Shown piece after piece: positions 42,894 through 49,902 of a stretch of DNA of 50,078 bases. Below the pieces are notes generated by a model that saw only the letters and a list, made by a program, of their open reading frames with translations, did no database searches and was not told the origin of the DNA. The position numbers and the translations under genes were made by a program. Within the stretch, counting starts at the first letter, position 1. Every line of letters starts with the position of its first letter. The DNA is from Prevotella sp. (GTDB lineage Bacteria > Bacteroidota > Bacteroidia > Bacteroidales > Bacteroidaceae). The DNA lies in assembly GCA_017443345.1 (NCBI GenBank), contig JAFSNR010000188.1, positions 1 through 50,078 on the forward strand. The letters run 5' to 3'.

Positions 42894-44487
42894 TCTTCAG
42901 CGTCAGCCGATTATATCCGTCAGCTGTCCGTTCGTACGTCATTGAGTCCATGATGGTGCGCATCAGGTGGATGCCCAGTCCGCCGATAGAACGCTCGTCG
43001 AGCTCTGCGTCTATGTCGACTTCCGCATGCTGGGTGGGGTCGAAGGGCGTCCCATGATCCTTGATGACTAGCGTCAGCACGTTGTCACTGACATCTGCCG
43101 TCACCTCCACGTGGCCTCTCATGCCTTTCGGATAAGCGTAGTTGATGACGTTGGCCACCCATTCCTCCAAGGCGAGGTTCAAGGTCTTGAACGTTTCTTC
43201 GTCGATGCCATACTCGCGACAGACGGAGAAGAAGAAGCTGCGCATACGAGCTACCTCCGTCATCTCGTTCTTCATGATGAGCCGTCGTGAGGGCGAGATG
43301 CTTGCCTCCTGGGCGATACCATGCCTTACGAACAGCATCGTCAGGTCGTCGCTCTGTTCCGTACCGTCGGCAAAGACTGCCACATGCTGTTTCAGGAAGT
43401 CGATGACCTCAATGGCCGATGCTTTGCAGTTCTTCTCGACATCGTGGAGCACGCGTTGTTCACCGAACAGCTTCCTGCTGCCGTCGTTCGAGAAGTACAT
43501 CGCCTCCGTCAGTCCGTCGGTGTAGAGTAGGAGGGCACTGCCTGGTGGGAAGTCCACCTGTTGCTCCTGATAATTATAGTGGTCCTCTACGCCGATGGGC
43601 AGGTTCGTGTCCACCTCCAGCAGACTGCACTCGCCTTCAGCCGAGATGATCACTGGGGCATTGTGGGCGGCATTGCAATAGGTCAGATAGTGGGTCTTCA
43701 TGTCGAGCACACCCACGAAGATGGTGACGAAGACATACGTGTCGTTGGTCGAGGCGATGGCGTGGTTCATTTCTCGCACGATGTTGGCCGCACTCTGATA
43801 GTTGCCTGCGAGGTTGCGGAAGAGTGTTCGTGTGACTGCCATATAGAGCGATGCCGGCACGCCCTTGCCAGCCACATCACCGATGATGAAGAAGAGCTCG
43901 TCGCCCTCGATGATGAAGTCATAGAGGTCGCCTCCCACCTCCTTGGCAGGTGTCATCGAGGCAAAGAGGTCGAGGTCCTGTCTTTGTGGGAAGGCCGTCG
44001 GGATCATCCCCATCTGGATGTCGTGGGCAATCTTCAACTCGCTCTGCAACCGTTCCTTGCTGGCCGTCGTGGTCTGCAGTTCGTTGATATGCTGCTTCAG
44101 CGAGTGCTGCATATATTCGAACGAGTCGCGAAGCTGCTTCAGCTCGTCCTCCGAATGGATGTCGGGCAGGGGGGTGTCGAGATTGCCCTCGGCGATGCTC
44201 ACGACGGAATCTGTGAAATCCTTCAGTGGTTTCACCATTTGGTAGATGGCCCATGTACAGAATACGAAGAGCGACGTGAGTCCCACGATGAAGACGATGG
44301 TGCCGTATTTCACGATCTGATGGGTCAGCGGCAGGGTCATACTGTCGCCTGTGAAGTAGAAGAACAATCCTACAGCCACCAGGAAGACGGCTGCCGCAAT
44401 ACCCATGATTCTGAAACTGAGCCTTGCGGCAAACGACTTCTGATACGCCAGGTCGTACTTGTATTCAAAGTTCGGTTGCTCTACCAA
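42871..44487 (-). CDS. PP2C phosphatase fused to an anti-sigma (HATPase) kinase
   Basis: This 538-residue signalling protein combines both halves of a partner switch. Two membrane segments (about 25-47 and 65-85) and a HAMP-like linker (MVKPLKDFTDSVVSIAEGNL) lead to a coiled coil, then a SpoIIE phosphatase domain (ELKIAHDIQMGMIPTAFP, PAKEVGGDLYDF, GDVAGKGVPASLYMA, NAAHNAP). A C-terminal HATPase follows (NLALEEWVANVINYAYPKG, DHGTPFDP, GGLGIHLM) that resembles RsbW/SpoIIAB serine kinases. It should act on a STAS protein such as that at 40728. The -7 promoter is at 44517-44524. It is the first gene of a four-gene unit. Confidence 0.88.
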   Translation of the reverse strand: MVEQPNFEYKYDLAYQKSFAARLSFRIMGIAAAVFLVAVGLFFYFTGDSMTLPLTHQIVKYGTIVFIVGLTSLFVFCTWAIYQMVKPLKDFTDSVVSIAEGNLDTPLPDIHSEDELKQLRDSFEYMQHSLKQHINELQTTTASKERLQSELKIAHDIQMGMIPTAFPQRQDLDLFASMTPAKEVGGDLYDFIIEGDELFFIIGDVAGKGVPASLYMAVTRTLFRNLAGNYQSAANIVREMNHAIASTNDTYVFVTIFVGVLDMKTHYLTYCNAAHNAPVIISAEGECSLLEVDTNLPIGVEDHYNYQEQQVDFPPGSALLLYTDGLTEAMYFSNDGSRKLFGEQRVLHDVEKNCKASAIEVIDFLKQHVAVFADGTEQSDDLTMLFVRHGIAQEASISPSRRLIMKNEMTEVARMRSFFFSVCREYGIDEETFKTLNLALEEWVANVINYAYPKGMRGHVEVTADVSDNVLTLVIKDHGTPFDPTQHAEVDIDAELDERSIGGLGIHLMRTIMDSMTYERTADGYNRLTLKKEVKSEK

Positions 44488-44516
44488 GGTATGTATATTG
44501 TTTTATGTTCTGTCTG

Positions 44517-44524
44517 CAAAGATA
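44517..44524 (-). promoter_or_regulatory. promoter -7 element of the PP2C-kinase operon
   Basis: TATCTTTG on the minus strand (caaagata on plus), predicted start near 44510, leader about 23 nt. Confidence 0.55.
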
Positions 44525-44547
44525 GTGTTTTTATTCAATAAAAACAA

Positions 44548-44584
44548 TTTTCTACGGAGATTTTTTACGTTCTCCGTAGAAAAA
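44548..44584 (-). terminator. terminator after nrfA
   Basis: A perfect 13-bp stem (44548-44560 with 44572-44584, about one position either way) around a loop of roughly ten bases, T-rich on the nrfA-distal side. It lies between nrfA and the promoter of the next operon. Confidence 0.65.
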
Positions 44585-44626
44585 ACTTTAAAATACGGTT
44601 ACTTGCGGGCGCAAGGAATCAGTATC

Positions 44627-46165
44627 TTATATCTCGATGAGCTTGCCGTTCTTCTTGGCTTCCTCGATCCACTTTGGCTCAATCTCCTGCAGGAAGCGCT
44701 GCTTCTTCTCACGCAGGGTCTTCATGTCGAGACCAATGTATTCCTGTGCCTTAGCCTTGGTAGAGATGTCGGGCATGGGAACGTCGCCAATGAAGCCATG
44801 CTTAGCCAGCACCTTCGACAGCATCAGACGTGCATCCTGCACCTGTACCAGACCATCGCTGAACAGACGCTGAACCTCCTGCGGAGCGTGGAACGAAGCA
44901 CCGTGCGATGCAAAGGCATAGTCCCAGCGCCACTGGCTCGAGCGGATCAATTGCAGGATGGGCTTCATCTCAGCCTCTGTGGCACCCTTCTCCCAGGCGA
45001 ACTTGGCCTCGATGTGGGCGGCTGCCAACTGCTTCTCTAACTTCGTGCGGCTCTCGCGGGTCTTGGCCTGGCGCTCATAGACGTTCTGCTTCAAGACCTC
45101 GGCATCCTGACGGTGACAGGTCTGACAAGTGCGGTCGATATTGGCCAGTGGTGATGTGACGCGGTGGTCAGAGAACTTCACGCCGCCCTCCTGCTTATAC
45201 GGCATGTGGCAGTCGGCACACGATACGCCACGCTGTCCGTGGATGCCCTGTAGGGCCATCTCGTAGCCTGGGTGCTGAGCCTTCAGGATCGGGGTCTTCG
45301 ACAGCGGGTGGATATAGTCGTAGAAACCTATCGAGTCATAGTACTCCTCTGCAGCCTCACAAGTCAAGCCCTTGTCCTGCGGGAACATCAGGTAGTTGGC
45401 CTTGCCAGGATTGTTGGGGTCGTCGGGCTTGATGAAGTAGTACTCCGTATGGCACTGGGCGCACACCAGCGAGCGCATCTCCTGATGGCTGGCCTTACGG
45501 ACATCCTTGCCGGCACGCTGCCAAGCCTCGTAGAGTGCTGGACGTGCAGGGCGAAGGTCCATCGTACGGGCATCGTGACAGTCAGAGCAACCAACAGTGT
45601 TGTGCATCTCTGCTCCCAGTCCGCTCCACTTGCCTGCGTAGGCATAGTAGTTGGTGGGATCGAAAACAGACTTGGAATCACTGAGTTCGCGCATCATGCG
45701 AGGTACATCCGGTCCCTTACACGTCCAGCAGGTGGCTGGCTGCATATCGCCGTCGCTATCGATGCCTGGGTTACCCGTGCGCAGAATCTTACGCAGGTCT
45801 TCGATACAATGTCTGTGTCCGCGAGGGGTGTTGTAGTGGCGTGAGAAAGCATAGCCAGCCCACAGGATCACCATCTCAGGACGGTCTGCCAATTCATCAG
45901 TCTCCTGAGAACCGTTGAACATCGAACGGAACGTGGTGTCCTCGGTCTGAGCCCAGGTCTCATACTCACGTGGATAGTCGGCCTTGAACTTCTCGTTCTG
46001 GGCCACGATACTGTCCTCAAACACGGTGCGCTTGTTGTTAAACACACTTGCTACTTCGGCACGGCGCTCCATCAGTGATGAAACGAGCAGGCCCAATACG
46101 AAGACCACTACTATAGCGCCTCCGAAGAGCACCCAACCTTGCCATTTCTTTAATGTCTTTGCCAT
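44627..46165 (-). CDS. nrfA: ammonia-forming cytochrome c nitrite reductase
   Basis: NrfA reduces nitrite to ammonia with six electrons on the periplasmic side. The 512-residue protein has an N-terminal membrane anchor/signal (about 11-30) and five haem sites: the catalytic CWTCK (146-150, Lys-ligated) and four CxxCH (193-197, 235-239, 316-320, 347-351). HNTVGCSDCH and QGIHGQRGVSCADCH are typical. Length matches. nrfH lies just upstream, and a terminator hairpin follows. The host would need cytochrome c maturation genes elsewhere. Confidence 0.96.
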   Translation of the reverse strand: MAKTLKKWQGWVLFGGAIVVVFVLGLLVSSLMERRAEVASVFNNKRTVFEDSIVAQNEKFKADYPREYETWAQTEDTTFRSMFNGSQETDELADRPEMVILWAGYAFSRHYNTPRGHRHCIEDLRKILRTGNPGIDSDGDMQPATCWTCKGPDVPRMMRELSDSKSVFDPTNYYAYAGKWSGLGAEMHNTVGCSDCHDARTMDLRPARPALYEAWQRAGKDVRKASHQEMRSLVCAQCHTEYYFIKPDDPNNPGKANYLMFPQDKGLTCEAAEEYYDSIGFYDYIHPLSKTPILKAQHPGYEMALQGIHGQRGVSCADCHMPYKQEGGVKFSDHRVTSPLANIDRTCQTCHRQDAEVLKQNVYERQAKTRESRTKLEKQLAAAHIEAKFAWEKGATEAEMKPILQLIRSSQWRWDYAFASHGASFHAPQEVQRLFSDGLVQVQDARLMLSKVLAKHGFIGDVPMPDISTKAKAQEYIGLDMKTLREKKQRFLQEIEPKWIEEAKKNGKLIEI

Positions 46166-46169
46166 AATA

Positions 46170-46214
46170 TCTTATTTTTTAATTCTTCATTCTTCACTTT
46201 TCACTTTTCATTTT
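46170..46214 (-). repeat. TTCACTT/TTCATT-type repeats in the nrfH-nrfA gap
   Basis: The 49-bp gap is filled with ttcattcttcacttttcacttttcatttttca units, read as gtgaaaa/atgaaaa on the coding strand, ending about 20 bp before the nrfA ATG. Confidence 0.55.
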
Positions 46215-46814
46215 TCATTTCATCATGTTCTGCAGCCACTCGGGTACCGGGCTTGGCGGCAGGGGTGTCACACCCTCCGCATTCGGTGTAGCCATCAGCG
46301 AGTTCATGCCGCTGTGGGGCACGTTGCGATGGCAGTCCCAGCACACCTTGCCTCCTGTAGCCTGCTGTTTCATGTAGCCCATACGGCCGGTCTTCACAAA
46401 TTCCTGGTTCAGTTGCGTGTGGCAGCGTATGCAGTTGTCCATCACCACCTGCCCCGTCAAGGCCTCGGCCATCGGAGCCTGCCGCTCCGAGTGAGTTACG
46501 AAGTAGGCCGTGTGCTTCAGTCCGTCCACCGCCTTGAAACCGTAGTAGAAAGCCAGGTTCTGGTGAGGCACGTGGCAGTCGTTGCACGTGGCGTCGCGTC
46601 CGTGCGAGGAGTGGCTCCATGTTGCATAATAAGGGGTCATAATGTGACAGTTCACGCAAGCCGCAGGGTCGTCACCCATAAAATAGGTGTGTGCGCGCAG
46701 GAGATACATAAATAGTCCACCCAAGCCCACGATGACACCCGCGAAGACCAGCAGTCCCACCTTTTGCCTATATGAGAACAGATCTGTCCAATTAAATAGT
46801 TTTTTCCAACTCAT
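46215..46814 (-). CDS. nrfH: NrfH, tetrahaem quinol dehydrogenase subunit
   Basis: NrfH oxidises menaquinol and passes electrons to NrfA. From ATG 46814 (MSWKKLFNWTDLF) the 199-residue protein has one membrane anchor (about 19-38) and four CxxCH haem sites (53-57, 77-81, 128-132, 158-162). The longer frame from 46853 would start upstream of, or on, the predicted transcription start. The proline-rich C-terminus (PLPPSPVPEW) is normal for Bacteroidetes. It is transcribed before nrfA and divergent from a Crp/Fnr-type gene. Confidence 0.93.
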   Translation of the reverse strand: MSWKKLFNWTDLFSYRQKVGLLVFAGVIVGLGGLFMYLLRAHTYFMGDDPAACVNCHIMTPYYATWSHSSHGRDATCNDCHVPHQNLAFYYGFKAVDGLKHTAYFVTHSERQAPMAEALTGQVVMDNCIRCHTQLNQEFVKTGRMGYMKQQATGGKVCWDCHRNVPHSGMNSLMATPNAEGVTPLPPSPVPEWLQNMMK

Positions 46815-46840
46815 AAAAGTAGAATATTCAAGTTTTGGCG

Positions 46841-46848
46841 CAAATATA
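46841..46848 (-). promoter_or_regulatory. nrfHA promoter -7 element
   Basis: TATATTTG on the minus strand (caaatata on plus), predicted start near 46834. There is no TTTG at -33; a palindrome (46873-46884) overlaps that position. Confidence 0.55.
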
Positions 46849-46872
46849 ATCATTTATATGGATATACAGTGG

Positions 46873-46884
46873 TAACATCTGTTA
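46873..46884. promoter_or_regulatory. candidate Crp/Fnr-type site between nrfH and its neighbour
   Basis: taacatctgtta is a perfect TAACA-nn-TGTTA inverted repeat. Its centre is about 45 bp upstream of the predicted nrfH start, where Crp/Fnr proteins usually activate, and about 70 bp upstream of the regulator's own start. The adjacent Crp-family protein is the natural candidate to bind it. Confidence 0.45.
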
Positions 46885-46934
46885 TCTTGCCGTATAATTA
46901 ATGTTAATTTTCAGAATTGTTCACACTTTTTCTT

Positions 46935-46942
46935 TACTTTTG
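46935..46942 (+). promoter_or_regulatory. Crp/Fnr-type gene promoter -7 element
   Basis: TACTTTTG at 46935-46942, predicted start near 46949, just before the ATG at 46951. Confidence 0.45.
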
Positions 46943-46950
46943 CCCCTGTT

Positions 46951-47619
46951 ATGGATATTGATACTTTACATGGGCTTGCGCTTTGCCCGCTTTTCAATGG
47001 TCTTCAGGATTCCGAGATTATCGACCTGATGCACAAGGTTCGTTACCGTGTTACAAACCTTTATAAAGGCGATATACATGCCTATGCCGGCTATGCCTGC
47101 CAATATGCTGATATCATCATCAGTGGCGAGATGGTGGCCCACCTTGTGGGGCCCTCGGGACGTGCTATCCGGATGATGACCCACCAGCCTGGTACGTTGC
47201 TGGCGCCAGCTTTCCTGTTTGCTGACAACAATCAGTATCCTGTGACGGTCGAGGCCAATGTCTCCACGTCCGTCTTGCGCCTGGCGGCTGCTGACCTTGA
47301 GAGGTTGTTGCAGATGGACCAGAGGCTGATGATGAACTACATCCGGCTCCTGTCCAACACGGTGGCCCGTCTCACCAAGAAGATCAGCATGCTTTCCTTG
47401 AATGTGCGCGAGAAGCTCGTCCTCTACCTGAAGGAGCAGAGCCGCCTGCAACAGTCCAATGAGATCATCCTGCCTCTGTCACGTCAGGAGCTGGCCGAGC
47501 ACTTTGGTATCCAGAAGTATTCGTTGCTGCGCTGCCTGAACGAACTGAAGCAGGATGGTCTTATACAGGTGGATGGCCGTCGCATCCGGATCCTGTCTAA
47601 ACTTGATATTAATATGTAA
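46951..47619 (+). CDS. Crp/Fnr-family transcriptional regulator
   Basis: This 222-residue regulator has an N-terminal cyclic-nucleotide-binding-type beta roll (about 10-125) and a C-terminal winged helix (about 150-220) with the recognition-helix region LSRQELAEHFGIQKYSLLRC. It lacks the N-terminal Cys cluster of Fnr, so oxygen sensing through an Fe-S cluster is unlikely; HcpR-like nitrosative/nitrite sensing is possible. Divergence from nrfHA and a palindrome between them suggest it controls nitrite ammonification. It overlaps the HAD gene tail to tail by 11 bp. Confidence 0.85.
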   Translation: MDIDTLHGLALCPLFNGLQDSEIIDLMHKVRYRVTNLYKGDIHAYAGYACQYADIIISGEMVAHLVGPSGRAIRMMTHQPGTLLAPAFLFADNNQYPVTVEANVSTSVLRLAAADLERLLQMDQRLMMNYIRLLSNTVARLTKKISMLSLNVREKLVLYLKEQSRLQQSNEIILPLSRQELAEHFGIQKYSLLRCLNELKQDGLIQVDGRRIRILSKLDINM

Positions 47620-48664
47620 AGTCAGTCTTTTCGACGCCCTCGCCGTAGATGGTCTTGAAGTCATCCCTCATCGAGATGACGTGATAGCCCGCCTCGCGCC
47701 ACTGGTCGCCCAGCTTGAGGGCCTTCTCACGGTTGGCGTGGTCTCTGACATCGTCGTCGGCTATCAGCATGAAGGCGACTGAGCGATGAGGACTGCTCAG
47801 ACAGTAGTTGTGCATCGAAGTGTCGCCACCGCTGTTGCCAAACGAGATGACGGGGTTCTTGCCGATTTCCTGACTGATCTGGAACACCTTGTTTGTCTTC
47901 AGGTTCTTGATGATGAGCTCGTCCGTACGGATCAGGTTCTCAGCCTTCTCCATCGTGTAGTTGACACCTTCCACTTCGCCCTGCTTGGTGGAACGGAGCT
48001 TCACGTCCATGCCGATCACTCGGTTCGAATTGATGCCGATCGACTCTACCAGAGCCCTGCAGATGAATCTGTCGGAACCCGATACGACGTAGAACGTAAA
48101 GCCGTTGGCCTTCAGATAGTCGAACACCTGCAGCATCGGCTGATAGAAGCTCTGTCCGTAGGTCATGCCCTTGAATCCGTTGGCCTGCTTGGCGGCGTAG
48201 GCCTTCACGTAGGCGTCGAACTCAGCCACTGTCATGCCCGCATAGGCCTTGGCTGCGGCGTAGGCGTGCTTCATGTCGAAGTGGTCGGGCAGCTTCTTGC
48301 CGTTCCTGACGAAGTCCCTGATGTCCTGTGCGGCCTCCTTCACGTCGTCGGGCGCCTTGTCCTTGTACGAAGGATCGTCGAGTGCACGATACTCCAGCAG
48401 GTTATACTCGAAGTAGGTGGGGTAGAGCTCGCCCACGAAGGTGCCGTCCATGTCGAACGTCGCGATGCGGTCTTCCTCCTTGATGTAGTTCTTCGAGTTG
48501 GGGTCGGTCACGTCCTCCACGTAAGCCTTCAGCGTGGTGATGGCCTCACAGGCGTTCCACTTGGTGAAATAGTCTTTCTTGACCAGGTTGTCGTTGTCCG
48601 TACTACTACAGCTGCAGAGGATACTGATGTAGACGATGACGATGGGTAATAGAATTTTCTTCAT
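47609..48664 (-). CDS. HAD-family phosphatase lipoprotein
   Basis: This 351-residue exported HAD-superfamily enzyme is probably a phosphatase. From ATG 48664 it begins MKKILLPIVIVYISILCSCS with a lipobox (acylated Cys 17 or 19). HAD motif I is FDMDGTFVGEL, motif II FYVVSGSDRF, and the acid motif IV FGNSGGDTSMH. A helical cap of about 120 residues lies between motifs I and II. The substrate is unknown. Start 48664 is supported by the promoter at 48698-48705, which makes the longer frame from 48700 impossible. The tail overlaps the Crp/Fnr-type gene. Confidence 0.82.
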   Translation of the reverse strand: MKKILLPIVIVYISILCSCSSTDNDNLVKKDYFTKWNACEAITTLKAYVEDVTDPNSKNYIKEEDRIATFDMDGTFVGELYPTYFEYNLLEYRALDDPSYKDKAPDDVKEAAQDIRDFVRNGKKLPDHFDMKHAYAAAKAYAGMTVAEFDAYVKAYAAKQANGFKGMTYGQSFYQPMLQVFDYLKANGFTFYVVSGSDRFICRALVESIGINSNRVIGMDVKLRSTKQGEVEGVNYTMEKAENLIRTDELIIKNLKTNKVFQISQEIGKNPVISFGNSGGDTSMHNYCLSSPHRSVAFMLIADDDVRDHANREKALKLGDQWREAGYHVISMRDDFKTIYGEGVEKTDFTY

Positions 48665-48697
48665 ACTTTGTTTATTTGTTCGTTGTAGTTCTGCGTG

Positions 48698-48705
48698 CAA
48701 AGATA
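48698..48705 (-). promoter_or_regulatory. promoter -7 element of the HAD lipoprotein gene
   Basis: TATCTTTG on the minus strand (caaagata on plus), predicted start near 48691 and a leader of about 27 nt. Confidence 0.55.
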
Positions 48706-48788
48706 CACATTAATTCTCAAAAACACTCCTTTTTGCCGATTTTTTTTCAAAAGCGGTGAGGATTTGTTGCAAATGAACAGCAAAATCA

Positions 48789-48810
48789 GGCACCCCTTTT
48801 CAGGGATGCC
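48789..48810 (-). terminator. terminator after the smalltalk gene
   Basis: On the minus strand ggcatcc pairs with gggtgcc (one G-T), loop ctgaaaag, followed by TGATTTTG. The T-tract is short, so termination may be partial. Confidence 0.45.
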
Positions 48811-48818
48811 CGATCACT

Positions 48819-48920
48819 TTAGAGCCCCATACACGAGGTCGTTCCGAGTGCCGTCAGCACAGCCGAGATAATCGATGCGATGATCTGCAGCGTCCACTTA
48901 AGCGTTTCCTTCTTCGTCAT
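48819..48920 (-). CDS. smalltalk protein (33 aa)
   Basis: This 33-residue peptide reads MTKKETLKWTLQIIASIISA followed by VLTALGTTSCMGL: a short basic start, one membrane helix and a lipobox-like TTSC near the end. It matches the 'smalltalk' family of Bacteroidales, whose function is unknown and which usually lies beside HU-type genes and an N-acetylmuramoyl-L-alanine amidase. A strong AGGAGGT lies 5 bp before the ATG, rare in this phylum and in this window. It is 83 bp downstream of the HU gene. The amidase neighbour is absent here. Confidence 0.8.
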   Translation of the reverse strand: MTKKETLKWTLQIIASIISAVLTALGTTSCMGL

Positions 48921-48939
48921 AGTTCACCTCCTTTTCTAA

Positions 48940-49003
48940 ATTCAGAATTCTTCATTTTTTCAATTCTTAAATTTTTCAATTTTTCAATTTTTCAATTCTT
49001 CAT
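48940..49003 (-). repeat. TTTTTCAA-type tandem repeats between HU and smalltalk
   Basis: At least four consecutive (t)ttcaatt units and flanking variants (ttcttaaa, ttcttcat) fill the gap. In the coding orientation they read attgaaaa. They differ in unit but not in character from the repeats in other gaps of this window. Confidence 0.6.
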
Positions 49004-49663
49004 TTAGTTGCCAAGGTCAAACCCGCCGCTCTCACCGCTCTTGGTGAAGGTCTTGCTGGCTACCTCAGAGGTCTCACCATCGAGGATGGCGATCGCCTTG
49101 ATGGTCGTAGTGGCGTTCAGCGTGATGGCCTCGCTATAGAGCGTGCTCTCTGCTGAAGGTGCGCTGCCGTCAGTGGTGTAACGAACCTCTGCGCCCTGAG
49201 GACCCTGGATGGTCACCTGAGTGGAGTCAGTGAACGGAGACGTTCCTGAGATCTCCGGAGCCATTACGTTCTCGTTCTCCTCAGGATCCTCGATGGTGCC
49301 ATCGTCGGCTGAGGTTACACGCTTCACCTCCTTACCGGTGCGGTCGATACAGGTGATCTGGATAGCCGTGTTCTTCAGCTCGTCCTTCAGGTCGACTGCG
49401 GGAGTGAAGACGATGCGACGGGTCTTGATCAGCGAGGTCTTCACGTCGTTCACGTCCTCTACCGACTTCGCACGGAGTCCGAATCGCATGCTACCCAGTC
49501 CGGGCAGAGCCACCGAGTGACCTTCCGTTGCCCACGCCTTGATCACCTCTCCGGCTGCATCCCAGCAAGCCTGCATCACGCCTCGGCTCACGCCTGAGCG
49601 GAGAGCTGCCTCCTTGATGACCTTCTCCTGCGAGAGTGCGATGTACAGGTCGGGCGACATCAC
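49004..49663 (-). CDS. HU-family DNA-binding protein with chitobiase-like C-terminal domain
   Basis: This is an HU-type nucleoid protein. From the GTG shown, the 219-residue product has the HU fold (about 1-105: VIKEAALRSGVSRGVMQACW, HSVALPGLGSMRFGLRAKSV) and then a CHB_HEX_C-type beta-sandwich (about 140-207: VTIQGPQGAEVRYTTDGSAP). The frame stays open to 49735, where relatives have ATG-GCA; here the codon is AAG, so the canonical start is lost. The in-frame segment 49664-49735 encodes a family-like KALKVKAVEKKVKFSKTDAG. A remnant copy lies at 8401. The true start is uncertain; initiation at GTG 49663 or ATG 49660 would cost part of the N-terminus. Confidence 0.75.
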   Translation of the reverse strand: MMSPDLYIALSQEKVIKEAALRSGVSRGVMQACWDAAGEVIKAWATEGHSVALPGLGSMRFGLRAKSVEDVNDVKTSLIKTRRIVFTPAVDLKDELKNTAIQITCIDRTGKEVKRVTSADDGTIEDPEENENVMAPEISGTSPFTDSTQVTIQGPQGAEVRYTTDGSAPSAESTLYSEAITLNATTTIKAIAILDGETSEVASKTFTKSGESGGFDLGN

Positions 49664-49807
49664 CCAGCGCCATACGCCTGCGTCGGTCTTACTAAATTTA
49701 ACTTTCTTTTCTACTGCTTTTACTTTAAGTGCCTTAGTACATAATAAACTCGAATGTTAGATAATAATGTTAACAAATTTCATAAATGTCGGTTTGGGTG
49801 CCTGTTT

Positions 49808-49865
49808 GGGCTGTAACTAGGTAAAACTTCCTCGTGCACTAGGTAAATTTTCCGCGCTAACTAGG
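49808..49865 (-). repeat. 22-bp tandem repeats in the HU leader (copy B)
   Basis: On the minus strand, units starting cctagttagcgcgg (49865-49844), cctagtgcacgagg (49843-49822) and cctagttacagccc (from 49821) follow each other with an exact 22-bp period. They lie between the predicted transcription start and the coding region. They could bind a protein as DNA or fold as RNA. Confidence 0.65.
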
Positions 49866-49894
49866 CCGCAAATTTTTATTTCCTTTCGACAGTG

Positions 49895-49902
49895 CAAAGG
49901 TA
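49895..49902 (-). promoter_or_regulatory. HU gene promoter -7 element
   Basis: TACCTTTG on the minus strand (caaaggta on plus), with TTTG at 49925-49922 in the -33 position. The leader to the HU frame is about 155 nt. Confidence 0.6.

Noticed and set aside
43561-44541. Plus-strand open frame of 326 codons opposite the PP2C-kinase gene
   Set aside because: Shadow of the real gene: no promoter, no domain, Val/His/Asp-rich composition; the minus-strand frame has all SpoIIE and HATPase motifs.
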